64,000 bases of DNA from Nocardiopsis sp. ATB16-24 (lineage in GTDB: Bacteria > Actinomycetota > Actinomycetes > Streptosporangiales > Streptosporangiaceae). The position numbers and the translations under genes were made by a program. Under the pieces are notes generated by a model. That model was not told the DNA's origin. It ran no database searches and saw only the letters and a program-made list of their open reading frames with translations. Below, in pieces: positions 53,580 through 62,008 of this stretch. Position 1 is the stretch's first letter, and every line of letters begins with the position of its first letter. The stretch lies in assembly GCF_030271535.1 (NCBI RefSeq), contig NZ_JASCXJ010000020.1, positions 43,276-107,275 on the forward strand, given 5' to 3'.

Positions 53580-55142
53580 ATGAGCAGCTGGACCGACTAC
53601 TCGCAGAACCGGAGGATCCGGGAGCTCGAGGAGAGCCTGGACTCGGCCCGGCACCAGATCTCCTACGAGCGCGGCAGGATGCGCTCGGAACTGTCGCGCC
53701 TGCGCGGCACCCTCGAACAGCGGCTGGACCGTGTCTCGGCATCCCTGGACGCCTTCATCGAACTCAGCGACATCCGTGCCACCCTGGCGATGTTCGACGA
53801 CGCCGCCATCGCCCGCCGTCGCACCTTGCAGATGCTCGACGGCGTCCCCCTGCCCGACCTCGAACTGCGCGACGTCCCCGACTACTGGCTCGTCCCGGCC
53901 GCACGCGGCCTGCACGCGCTGCTGTCCGACGACGTGGGCACCGCCCGTGCCCGCTTCGACGAGGCCGCACGGCGCGACTCCGACCGCGCGCGCCACTTCG
54001 CGGCGCTGGCCACCGCGCTGACCCGCGCGGAGTACGCCCGGGCCATGGGCGAGAGCGCGACGGCCGCCCTGCTCCCCCACCTTCCGGCCCCTTCCGAGGA
54101 GGTGAGCCGCGGCCGGCGCGCCCTGTGGTTGTTGACGGCCGACGGCTCCTTCGGCGAGGACGCACGCGAGCACCTCCTGCTGGCCACCCTCCGGCACTGG
54201 GACCGACAGGGGGTGCGAGCGCCGATGGTGGACGGCCTGTTCACGCACGCGGTCCCCGCCTCCTCCCGCCCGACGCGGTCCAGGAGCGCCGATCCCCAGG
54301 GGATCGCCCAGCGCGCCGCCGCCGCTCGGCGCATCACCGGGCTGCGGGAGAGCGTCTCCCTCATCGCCGCCTTGGGCGGCGAGGACGCCTCCCAGGAGGT
54401 GCTGGCCCCCGACCGGGCCAGCGCGGAGTTCCTGAGCCGGGCCCTGCGCATGCTCGTGGAGGAGGGCAGCGCGGAGGAGGCGCCGCTCATCGAGCGTGCG
54501 GTCGCCTTGCGCGCGATCATCGAGAACGGCGGCGAGGGCGGGGCGCAGCCGCGGTGGGACGACACCGTGGGCAGTGTCGGCGCACTGCTCGGCGAGGACC
54601 TGACCGGCCAGGATGCCCCGACGCACCGCCGCACCTTCGCCCTGGTCCTGCTACGGTCCGCCGTGCTGGAGAGCGCCGAGAGGCTGGTGGAGGAGGCGTC
54701 CGTTCCGGTGGAGGACTCCACCGCGGTCACCCTGCAAGGGGTGCGGGTCACGGTCACCTCCGACGGCCTCCGGACCGAGGACCTGCAACAGGCCGAGGAG
54801 CGGTTGCGCACGCGCGGCGCCGTCCTCCAGGGTCCGGCGAGAAGCTACATGTGGGGTCTGCTGATCGCCTCGGGAGTGCTGCTGGTGGTGGCGCTGGCCT
54901 CGGCCAACGGCTTCGCCTGGTTCCTGTGCCTGGCCGCCGTCGCGGGTGCGGGGGTGGCCTTGCTGTTCGACCGGCGTGAACGGGCCGCGGCCAGGGCCGA
55001 CCTGGAGGAGCGGAGCCGGCGCCTGGCCCGGGAGGCGGCCCAGGCCGCGCAGGAGTGGGGCGAGAGGCTGCGTGCCGCCGAGGAGCACCCCGTCACCGCC
55101 CGCCGCGAGATGCGGGAGATCCGCCGTCTCCTCGCCTCTTAG
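53580..55142 (+). CDS. Large hypothetical protein: coiled coil plus C-terminal membrane anchor
   Basis: 520 residues. Residues 10-70 are strongly coiled-coil (RRIRELEESLDSARHQISYE, then RSELSRLRGTLEQRLDRVSA). A helical middle, partly repeat-like (ARGLHALLSDDVGTARARFDEAARRDSDRA), resembles TPR/SEL1-type packing. Near 430-475 are two transmembrane helices (MWGLLIASGVLLVVALASA, FAWFLCLAAVAGAGVALLF), then a long basic coiled tail. ATG 53580 follows AAGGGA. No enzyme motif. Possibly a cytoplasmic scaffold tethered to the membrane; family not recognised. Confidence 0.7.
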   Translation: MSSWTDYSQNRRIRELEESLDSARHQISYERGRMRSELSRLRGTLEQRLDRVSASLDAFIELSDIRATLAMFDDAAIARRRTLQMLDGVPLPDLELRDVPDYWLVPAARGLHALLSDDVGTARARFDEAARRDSDRARHFAALATALTRAEYARAMGESATAALLPHLPAPSEEVSRGRRALWLLTADGSFGEDAREHLLLATLRHWDRQGVRAPMVDGLFTHAVPASSRPTRSRSADPQGIAQRAAAARRITGLRESVSLIAALGGEDASQEVLAPDRASAEFLSRALRMLVEEGSAEEAPLIERAVALRAIIENGGEGGAQPRWDDTVGSVGALLGEDLTGQDAPTHRRTFALVLLRSAVLESAERLVEEASVPVEDSTAVTLQGVRVTVTSDGLRTEDLQQAEERLRTRGAVLQGPARSYMWGLLIASGVLLVVALASANGFAWFLCLAAVAGAGVALLFDRRERAAARADLEERSRRLAREAAQAAQEWGERLRAAEEHPVTARREMREIRRLLAS

Positions 55143-55202
55143 CCGAAGCGTGGACCGCTCCCCTGGGGTCCCGTCTCCTTCGGGCCCGCCCGGGTCGAGA
55201 CC

Positions 55203-56210
55203 TCACGTGCACGGGCCGGCCACGAGAAGCCGCATCTCCAGGGGCAGGTCGAGGATGTGGCGGGTGGAAAGGCCCGCCGACCGCAGCAGCTTCTCGTACT
55301 CGTCCTCGGTGCGCTCCGCGCCGGTGGTCATCACCATCATGTGCGCGTCGAGGAAGGTCGAGAGCCAGGGCGGGTCCTCGTCGGGCAGGACGCGTTCGGC
55401 GATGAGCACCCGCCCGTCGGGGGGCATCGCCTCACGGCAGTGGCGCAGCACCGTGCGCGCGTCCTGGTCGGACCAGTTGTGCAGGACCCTGCTGAGCAGG
55501 TAGACGTCGGCCCCGTGGGGGACGCCTCGGAGGAAGTCCCCCTCCACCAGCTCGCACCGCCCGGTGGCGAGGAGCGGACCGAGGCGGAGCTCGGCCGCGG
55601 CCAGCGCGGGCGGGCGTTCCACCAGTATCCCGTGGGCCTGGGGTGCGCTCTCCAGGACGGCGGCGAGGAGCGACCCGTCACCTCCACCGAGGTCGACGAT
55701 CCTGTGGGCTCCGGTGAAGTCGTGCACGTGGGGGATCACGGCGCAGAACCGTCCTCCCGCGGCGATGCCCGCCGTGTAGAGCGCGGCGTCCTCGGGGTTC
55801 CTCGTCAGATGGGTGAACACGTCGGTGCCGTGGGCGGCCTCGAAGGCGGTGACACCGGTGCGCACCGTGTCGGCCAGACGTGTCCACGCGGCGGTGAACA
55901 TGTCGCTGTCGTAGAGCAGTGCCAGTTCGGCCATGCCCGAGGGGTGTCCGCGCCGTAGGACGTCCCCGACGTCGGTGGGTCGATAGGCGCCCCCGTCCCG
56001 TTCGACCACGCCGACCGACGCCAACAGACGCAGCAGGCGTTCCAGGCGGTCGGGGCGCAGCTCCAGGTCGGCGGCCAGGGTGTCGGTGTCGGCGGAGCCC
56101 TCGGCCAGACGGTCGAGCAGGCCCAGTTCGATCGCGGTGGCCACCGCCCGGGACACCCAGGGGCCGGTCATGAGCCGCAGTACTTCGCGCTCGGCGGATC
56201 CTTCTGCCAT
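55203..56210 (-). CDS. SAM-dependent O-methyltransferase (acetylserotonin/polyketide type)
   Basis: 335 residues. An N-terminal winged-helix dimerisation domain (ATAIELGLLDRLAEGSAD, LERLLRLLASVGVVERD) precedes the methyltransferase fold with VDLGGGDGSLLAAVLE (SAM site) and VYLLSRVLHNWSDQDARTVL, whose His is the family's catalytic base. Similar enzymes methylate hydroxyl groups of natural products. No biosynthetic cluster is adjacent. ATG 56210 has GGAGG 5 bp before it. Confidence 0.88.
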   Translation of the reverse strand: MAEGSAEREVLRLMTGPWVSRAVATAIELGLLDRLAEGSADTDTLAADLELRPDRLERLLRLLASVGVVERDGGAYRPTDVGDVLRRGHPSGMAELALLYDSDMFTAAWTRLADTVRTGVTAFEAAHGTDVFTHLTRNPEDAALYTAGIAAGGRFCAVIPHVHDFTGAHRIVDLGGGDGSLLAAVLESAPQAHGILVERPPALAAAELRLGPLLATGRCELVEGDFLRGVPHGADVYLLSRVLHNWSDQDARTVLRHCREAMPPDGRVLIAERVLPDEDPPWLSTFLDAHMMVMTTGAERTEDEYEKLLRSAGLSTRHILDLPLEMRLLVAGPCT

Positions 56211-56231
56211 CGTCACCTCCGGTGGGGGTCT

Positions 56232-57353
56232 TCAGAGCCAGCCTTTGTACCGGAACAGAAGGTAGAGGCACAGTGACGACAGCACCAGTGTGGCCAGGAC
56301 CACCGTCCAGCTGAACACCCAGTGGAACCCGGGTTGGGGTTCGATGTCCACCGCGTACACGGAGACGATGAGGGTGGGCACGATCAGGATGCCGCCCCAG
56401 GAGGAGACCTTCTTCATCGCCTCGTTCTGGGCCTGGTCGACGAGTGCGCTGTTGAGCGCCATGATGTTCTGCAACAGCTGTCGGGAACCGTCGAGTCGCT
56501 CGTGCACGGCGGCGGCGTGGTCCGCCACGTCACGCAGTCGGTGGTGCAGAGCGGTGCGCTGGTGTTCGGGGATGTGGAAGGGCCGGGCCGCGGAGACGGC
56601 CGGCGAGCCCGCTCCGGTCTGGCCGGGGGGCCCGGTGTCCTTGGTCAGCGGTTCCATGAGGGCCTCCAGCACCACCTCCAACGGGTCGACGGCGCGCGCC
56701 AGGGCGATGACCTCTCGGGCCAGGCGGTAGATGCGTGGGGAGGCCTTGGGGTCCCTCGCGAAGACCTGGCCCTCCACTTCGTCGATGTCCTGTTGTATCC
56801 CCGCGATCACGGGGGCGTAGGCGTCCACGACCCGGTCCAGGATCGTGTACACCACGGAGAGGACGCCGTGGGCCAGGGTGTCGGGGTCGGCTTCCACCAG
56901 TGCGCGCACGTCCTCGAAGTCGACCTGGTCGGTGTGGCCGATGGTGATCACGAAGTCGTGCCCGACGAAGACGTGGACCTCCCCCACGTCCACGCTCTCG
57001 CGTTCCTCGTCGTAACGGGCGGGCCGCAGGACCAGGAAGAGCACTCCCCCGTAGGCCTCGGCCTTGGGGCGTTGGTGGGCGACGATGGCGTCCTCCACCG
57101 CCAGTTCGGGCAGGTCGAAGACGCGGGCGGCCTCGAAGATCTGTTCGTGGTCGGGCATGGACATGCTGATCCAGGTCAGGGAACCCGGGGCCTCCTCGAC
57201 CGCGCGCCGGGCCTCGGCGACGGTGGCGACCTCCCCCTCCCGACGTCCATCGCGGTACAGGACGCAGCGCACCCGTCCGGGCCGGCCCTGTTCGGAGGGC
57301 TCGGCTTGGCGGTGGCCCAGTGCCATGAGGCGTTCGGGCGAGGAGTCGGGCAT
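56232..57353 (-). CDS. CorA-family membrane protein lacking the GMN motif
   Basis: 373 residues. The N-terminal cytoplasmic domain (LTWISMSMPDHEQIFEAARVFDLPELAVEDAI, VHVFVGHDFVITIGH) and a long coiled helix (MALNSALVDQAQNEAMKKVSSWGGILIVPTLIVSVYAV) match CorA Mg2+ channels. The selectivity motif that normally reads YGMNF is YAVDI here, followed by EPQPGFHW and a final helix ending FRYKGWL. So it may transport another ion or none; it resembles the ZntB-like divergent CorA group. ATG 57353 follows GGAGGA. The insert GPPGQTGAGSPAVSAA (about 250) is unusual. Confidence 0.85.
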   Translation of the reverse strand: MPDSSPERLMALGHRQAEPSEQGRPGRVRCVLYRDGRREGEVATVAEARRAVEEAPGSLTWISMSMPDHEQIFEAARVFDLPELAVEDAIVAHQRPKAEAYGGVLFLVLRPARYDEERESVDVGEVHVFVGHDFVITIGHTDQVDFEDVRALVEADPDTLAHGVLSVVYTILDRVVDAYAPVIAGIQQDIDEVEGQVFARDPKASPRIYRLAREVIALARAVDPLEVVLEALMEPLTKDTGPPGQTGAGSPAVSAARPFHIPEHQRTALHHRLRDVADHAAAVHERLDGSRQLLQNIMALNSALVDQAQNEAMKKVSSWGGILIVPTLIVSVYAVDIEPQPGFHWVFSWTVVLATLVLSSLCLYLLFRYKGWL

Positions 57354-57488
57354 GTGATCTGTCCTCCGGGGCTCGGCTTCCGCCGCCGTCCGAGCGGCGG
57401 GGCCCGCTCTGGTGGGGCATGGCCGATCCTCGCGCGGTGGGTGGACACGTGCGCGCTGACACGCCGAGGTCGCGAGTCCGGTAGCGGG

Positions 57489-58142
57489 TCAGTTCCCCAG
57501 CCCGGAGGCGCGGATGGTGATGTTGAGCCGCCCCTCCAACCCCAGGGCCCGCGGCGCCGTTCCTGGTCGGATGCGGGGAACACCGTGGTAGGCCATGCGG
57601 GAGGGGCCTCCGAAGACGAACAGGTCGCCGCTGCGCAACTCGACGTCGGTGTAGGGGCGGGTGCGGGTGCGGGTGTTTCCGAAGCGGAACACGCAGGTGT
57701 CGCCGAGGCTGAGCGAGACCACGGGCTCACCGGAGAGCTCGTCGCGGTCCTGGTGCATGCCCATGCGCGCCCGGGTGTCGTAGAAGTTGACCAGTGCCAC
57801 GTCGTAGGGGTCGGCGTCATCGGAGGGCGGGGTGCCATAGGCGTCCCGTACCGCGCGTGCGGCCAGGTCGCCGAGCAGTACGGGGAAGGGTCGCACGGGT
57901 GTGCCGTCGGGCAGGGTCCGTGAGTAGGAGTAGGGCCGCCAGTGCCACCCCAGGCTCACCATGCGAACGCTCATCGTCCCGCCTCTCGGCATGGTGTGCC
58001 TGCGCATTCCGGCGGGCCCGCGGGCCCAGTCACGGCAGCGTCGGACCAGGTCCACCTGGGTCGGCTCGTCCAGTCGCCCCGGCAGGTGGACGGCGCCGGG
58101 GGCCACCTCCACGGGCGGACCGGTGAACAGCGCTTCGTTCAT
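57489..58142 (-). CDS. alkB: AlkB-type 2-oxoglutarate/Fe(II) dioxygenase
   Basis: 217 residues. Iron ligands are MGMHQDRDE (HxD) and MAYHGVPRI (distal His); NFYDTRARMG and GRLNITIR bind nucleic acid and 2-oxoglutarate. This is the DNA/RNA alkylation-repair dioxygenase. No ada gene is adjacent. The frame continues upstream, but ATG 58142 starts the family-like region MNEALFTGPPVEVAPG. Confidence 0.9.
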   Translation of the reverse strand: MNEALFTGPPVEVAPGAVHLPGRLDEPTQVDLVRRCRDWARGPAGMRRHTMPRGGTMSVRMVSLGWHWRPYSYSRTLPDGTPVRPFPVLLGDLAARAVRDAYGTPPSDDADPYDVALVNFYDTRARMGMHQDRDELSGEPVVSLSLGDTCVFRFGNTRTRTRPYTDVELRSGDLFVFGGPSRMAYHGVPRIRPGTAPRALGLEGRLNITIRASGLGN

Positions 58143-58183
58143 GCCCCCATCGTGCCCGTCGGGACGGTCGTGGTGGAAGCCGG

Positions 58184-59986
58184 TCAGCGACGCAGCAGGT
58201 CGCGGATGTTCACCACGAGCAGCAGCACCACGACCACGGCGATGGGCACGGTGATGGCGATGCGCCAGTTGACGATGAAGGCGGTCACGACCCCCACCAG
58301 CAGGCCGAGCACCACGGCCAGGACCGCCAGCCCGACGAGGTATTGGACGAATCTGCGGCGGGCGATGGAGTCGACGGCGGCGAAGGCGAGGACCACGCCG
58401 ATCATCGCGTAGAAGGTCTCCTGGCCGTCCAGCAGGAACAGCGGAAGGGCGAGCGAGAGCAGCAACAGAGGGGTGCTCAGCGCCACCCACAGGTGCAGGA
58501 AGCGGGTGGAACGCTGTGCTCCGGAGGAGTAAGGCAGGTGCGGTGCCTTCAGGTGTTCGGTGGGCGAGGGCACCAGGGGCGTGTCGTCGGCCAGGGCCCG
58601 GGTGTGGGTCTCGTGCTCGTCGGCGGCCAGCGTCCGTTCTTCGTAGACCTCGGCCAGTTCCATCTCCAGGACGGCGATGCGTTCCTCGTACTCGCGGGCG
58701 CGCGGTCGGGAGTGGGCCTCGCGGTTGAGGACCATGCGGGCCGAGTCGAGGCGGCGCAGGTGGTCCCGACGGCTCAGGATGTCGGCGTCCAGGGCGTGTA
58801 GGCGCTCTTCGAGGGTCGTGACGTGGGCACGCAGTTCGGCTCGTGCCGCGGCCTCGGTGGGGGCGACCTTCTGGAGACCCACCCAGGCCAGCGGGTCGGT
58901 CCAGGAGCGTCGGATGGTGCCGTCGCGTTCGTAGCGGGGGCCGCTGGGGGCGCGCTCGCCGTCGAAGAAGTCACCGGTGTCGCGCCCCCACAGACCGCGG
59001 AAGCCCTTGATCCACGGGGTCTCTTCGTCGATGAGGACGGCGTGCCATTCGCGGTCGCCGCCCGGACCCAGGCGGATGCCGTCACCGCGCGCGTAGTCGA
59101 CGAAGGGGACGCCGATGCCGTGCCGGTTCAGGGCGCTGTCGGCGCGGAAGATGCGGTGGGTGAGCCGTCTCCAGGCGCGGAGGGGGCGTCGCAGGAACGC
59201 GGGGTCGACCTGGATGAGGTAGTCGCCGGGCAGCATCTGGTGGGAGTGGGAACCCGCGCCGACGTAGACGACGGGGTGGGTGCCCTCTCGCCGCAGGTCG
59301 GGGTCGTTCCAGCTGCGGCGCAGGTCGTCGCCGTGGTACTCGTGCGAGGAGGCGCCGATCCAGGCCGGTCGGGTGGTGCCGTCGGGGTCCTCCACGAGGT
59401 AGACGGTGACGCGTTCCCAGTCGGCCTCGTGGTCGTTGACCCCTCCGTAGATGGTCCGCCAGTCGTTCATGGCGTAGAAGAACCAGTACTGGAGGATGAC
59501 GTAGCCGCCCTCGCGGACGACCCGGCCGTAGTAGGTGGCCCCGCCGTTGTCGACACGCTCACGGTAGCGGGTCACCGCCGCGAAGGTGACACCGCCGGGG
59601 ACCGCGCCGCGGATGAGCAGGGACAGCTTCATGAGGATGTCCAGGACCCTGCCCAGGACGCCGACGGCGGCCAGGCGCCCGCTCTTGGGGATGACGGTGC
59701 GGGCCATGCCCTTGTAGCGCCGTGCCTCCTCCAGGAGGGTCTCCTCCTGGACGAAGCGCAGATGCTTGTGGCGCCCGGGCCATTCCTCCTCCGCGCGGGC
59801 GAGGCGGTCCAGGGTGAGTTCTCCTGCGGGGACGAGGACGCTTTCACGTCCGCCCGGTTCCTCGATCCACAGACTGCAATTGCGCACGTAGGAGTCCACG
59901 TTGGTGGGGAAGAACAGCTCTCCCTTGGTGCACATGAGGATGGGCTCGTAGGCGCGCAGGAGTTCGAGATCAGTTTTCGCGGCCAT
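58184..59986 (-). CDS. Vps62-like large protein with C-terminal membrane helices
   Basis: 600 residues. The segment from about 175 to 290 (GGATYYGRVVREGGYVILQYWFFYAMND, NDHEADWERVTVYLVEDPDG, GASSHEYHGDD, PVVYVGAGSHSHQM) matches the Vps62/pollen-allergen-like domain, whose histidines may bind metal. A coiled coil (RAHVTTLEERLHALDADILSR) follows and about four transmembrane helices close the protein. ATG 59986 (MAAKTDLELLRAYEPI) starts the conserved part. Function unknown in bacteria. Confidence 0.72.
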   Translation of the reverse strand: MAAKTDLELLRAYEPILMCTKGELFFPTNVDSYVRNCSLWIEEPGGRESVLVPAGELTLDRLARAEEEWPGRHKHLRFVQEETLLEEARRYKGMARTVIPKSGRLAAVGVLGRVLDILMKLSLLIRGAVPGGVTFAAVTRYRERVDNGGATYYGRVVREGGYVILQYWFFYAMNDWRTIYGGVNDHEADWERVTVYLVEDPDGTTRPAWIGASSHEYHGDDLRRSWNDPDLRREGTHPVVYVGAGSHSHQMLPGDYLIQVDPAFLRRPLRAWRRLTHRIFRADSALNRHGIGVPFVDYARGDGIRLGPGGDREWHAVLIDEETPWIKGFRGLWGRDTGDFFDGERAPSGPRYERDGTIRRSWTDPLAWVGLQKVAPTEAAARAELRAHVTTLEERLHALDADILSRRDHLRRLDSARMVLNREAHSRPRAREYEERIAVLEMELAEVYEERTLAADEHETHTRALADDTPLVPSPTEHLKAPHLPYSSGAQRSTRFLHLWVALSTPLLLLSLALPLFLLDGQETFYAMIGVVLAFAAVDSIARRRFVQYLVGLAVLAVVLGLLVGVVTAFIVNWRIAITVPIAVVVVLLLVVNIRDLLRR

Positions 59987-60153
59987 GATTCGCACCAAGG
60001 TAGTGCATCTCGGCGCACGTCGAGACCGTCGGTGGCAGGACGGCGTGGGCGTGGCTCCTCCCTTCACCCTCTCCTCATGCACGCTCGACACTCACTTGCC
60101 AAATTGGAAAGTAAGTGCCACTCTTGCAATCGTTTGAACGAACGGAGAGCGAC

Positions 60154-60579
60154 ATGCGGCAGAACGAGGCACGGGAAGCGCTGGCCCTGGCTCGGAAGGT
60201 GGAGTCCCGGGCACGCTCCGGCGGCGGGTGGTACATGGGCTTCGGGCTCGCCTTCGGGGCGGCCAGCTGCCTCCTGACCCTGACGATCGGGCTGTATCCG
60301 ACACCGTGGGCCATGGGCTTGGCGATGGGGCTGTTCTGGGTGTTCCTGGCGGTGCTCATCACCTGGGCGGTCACCCGTGCGGTCGTCCCCCGGGGCTTCG
60401 GCCGACTGCACGGGGTGGGGATGGGCGTCTGGGGCCTGGCCTACGGCCTGGTGCTCCTCCTCGGCACGAGGCACTTTCCCCAGGACCCGTCCTGGTGGGT
60501 CCCGGGTGCGGTGGTGACCGCGCTGCCGTTGCTGGTGACGGGCTACCTGTCCCTGCGTCGCAGCAGGAACTCGGCATGA
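60154..60579 (+). CDS. Four-helix membrane protein paired with an HTH regulator
   Basis: 141 residues with about four transmembrane helices (MGFGLAFGAASCLLTLTIGL, MGLAMGLFWVFLAVLITWAV, GVGMGVWGLAYGLVLLLG, AVVTALPLLVTGYLSL). The N-terminal helix is charged (RQNEAREALALARKVESRA). ATG 60154 follows GGAGAG. Its stop overlaps the start of the next gene (ATGA), so the two are translationally coupled. Family not recognised. Confidence 0.78.
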   Translation: MRQNEAREALALARKVESRARSGGGWYMGFGLAFGAASCLLTLTIGLYPTPWAMGLAMGLFWVFLAVLITWAVTRAVVPRGFGRLHGVGMGVWGLAYGLVLLLGTRHFPQDPSWWVPGAVVTALPLLVTGYLSLRRSRNSA

Positions 60580-60896
60580 ACCATCCGCGCGACAGACTGG
60601 ACGAGGTGATCCACGCCCCGGTCCGGTTCTCCATCGTCGCGGCGCTCGCCGCGGTGGAGAGCGCCGAGTTCCGCTTCGTGCGCGACACCGTGGAGATCAC
60701 CGACTCCGCCCTGTCCAAGCAGGTCACGGTGCTGGAGAAGGCCGGTTACGTGCGCGTCCACAAGATCACGGTGGGACGGCGCGCGCGTACCTCCCTGGCG
60801 TTGACCAAGGAGGGGCGGACGGCCTTCGCCGAACACGTGCGGGCGCTTGGCGAGATCGCCTCGGGTGAGACGCTCCGGACCCCCGACGGCGCCTGA
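60576..60896 (+). CDS. Small winged-helix transcriptional regulator (HTH_34/MarR-like)
   Basis: 106 residues: LDEVIHAPVRFSIVAALAAVE, then FRFVRDTVEITDSALSKQVTVLEKAGYVRVHK (recognition helix) and wing VGRRARTSLALTKEGRTAFAEHVRAL. The single-domain layout matches PF13601-type regulators, which often sit behind a membrane protein as here. It probably represses its own two-gene operon; the AT-rich TTGCCAAATTGG region near 60098-60110 is a likely operator area. Confidence 0.85.
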   Translation: MNHPRDRLDEVIHAPVRFSIVAALAAVESAEFRFVRDTVEITDSALSKQVTVLEKAGYVRVHKITVGRRARTSLALTKEGRTAFAEHVRALGEIASGETLRTPDGA

Positions 60897-60962
60897 CCCT
60901 CCTCCCCCTCCCCGAGCACGCGTGTGCGTCCGACGTGCGCGCGTCTTCGGGTCCGGAGCGGT

Positions 60963-61958
60963 TCAGGCGGCCTGGTCCGCCGAGGCCCTTGCGACCCCGG
61001 GAGAGGAAGGTCCTTCGACCTCCTGGGGCCGTACGGGACTCCGTGGCACGGCCGGCCGGTCGCTGCGATCGCCCCGCGCCGCTCCCACGCCCGCCACCAC
61101 CACCAGCGCCATGCCCACCACCTGCACGGCGGCGGGCGCCTGCCCGATGACGACCAGACCCATGACCAGGGCGACCGCCGGTTCCAGGCTGGAGAAGGTG
61201 CTGTAGGCGGTACGGCTCATCCGCTGCAACGCCACCATCTCCAGCAGGAACGGCACCATCGGAAAGAGCAGCGCGATGAGCAGGGTGAACAGGATCAGGT
61301 CCGGGTCGGGGGCCGCGAACACGGCGGGGGCGCCCAAGGGAGCACTGATCAGGGCGCCGACGGTCATGGTCAGGGCCAGGCCGTGCACGGCGCCGAAACC
61401 GGCCCCCACCTTCTGGGTCAACACGATGTAGCCCACGACGCAGACCGCCCCGGCCAGGGCGAAGGCGATCCCCGTCAGGTCGAGTTCGCCCTGCCAGGGC
61501 CGGGTCAGGCAGAGCACACCGGCCACGGCGGCGATGATCCACACGAGTTCGCGCCGGCGCCGCATGGCCGCCACCGCCACCACCAGGGTGCCGAGGAACT
61601 CGATGGAGGTGGCCGTACCGAGCTCGATCCGCGCCGTGGCCTCGGAATAGAACAGCATCATCCCGGCACTGGCTGTGCCCAGGATCACCACCGCCCCCAG
61701 CTCACGCCGCGTCGCGGCGCGCACGGACCGCCACAGGGAACGTCCGCCCAGCGCCAGCAACAGCACCGCCGCCCAGCTCAACCGGAGCCAGGTGACGGTG
61801 GCCGGTGCGGCCTGGGCGAAGGCGGTGACGGCCAGGGCGCTGCCGGTGTGCAGGGTGAACATGCCGATGAGCAGCATGAGGGGAGCCGGCACCCCGAAAC
61901 GGGCACGGCGCAGCGAGGGAGAGGGAAAGCGGATCACCCGACCATTGGATCTCTCCAT
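60963..61958 (-). CDS. EamA/RhtA-type transporter
   Basis: 331 residues with ten hydrophobic helices in two EamA repeats (LLIGMFTLHTGSALAVTAFAQ..., GIAFALAGAVCVVGYIVL...). SRTAYSTFSSLEPAVALVMGLVVIGQ is the end-of-repeat motif of RhtA-type exporters of amino acids or threonine-like metabolites. The C-terminal tail after helix ten is long and polar. It is divergent from a LysR gene (start 62009) with a 50-bp spacer that holds TAGTTT repeats, so that regulator probably controls it. Confidence 0.88.
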   Translation of the reverse strand: MERSNGRVIRFPSPSLRRARFGVPAPLMLLIGMFTLHTGSALAVTAFAQAAPATVTWLRLSWAAVLLLALGGRSLWRSVRAATRRELGAVVILGTASAGMMLFYSEATARIELGTATSIEFLGTLVVAVAAMRRRRELVWIIAAVAGVLCLTRPWQGELDLTGIAFALAGAVCVVGYIVLTQKVGAGFGAVHGLALTMTVGALISAPLGAPAVFAAPDPDLILFTLLIALLFPMVPFLLEMVALQRMSRTAYSTFSSLEPAVALVMGLVVIGQAPAAVQVVGMALVVVAGVGAARGDRSDRPAVPRSPVRPQEVEGPSSPGVARASADQAA

Positions 61959-62008
61959 TTAGTTTCTGTCCACGGAGCTTTGGTTGATGGACCATGTAGT
62001 TTTGGTGG

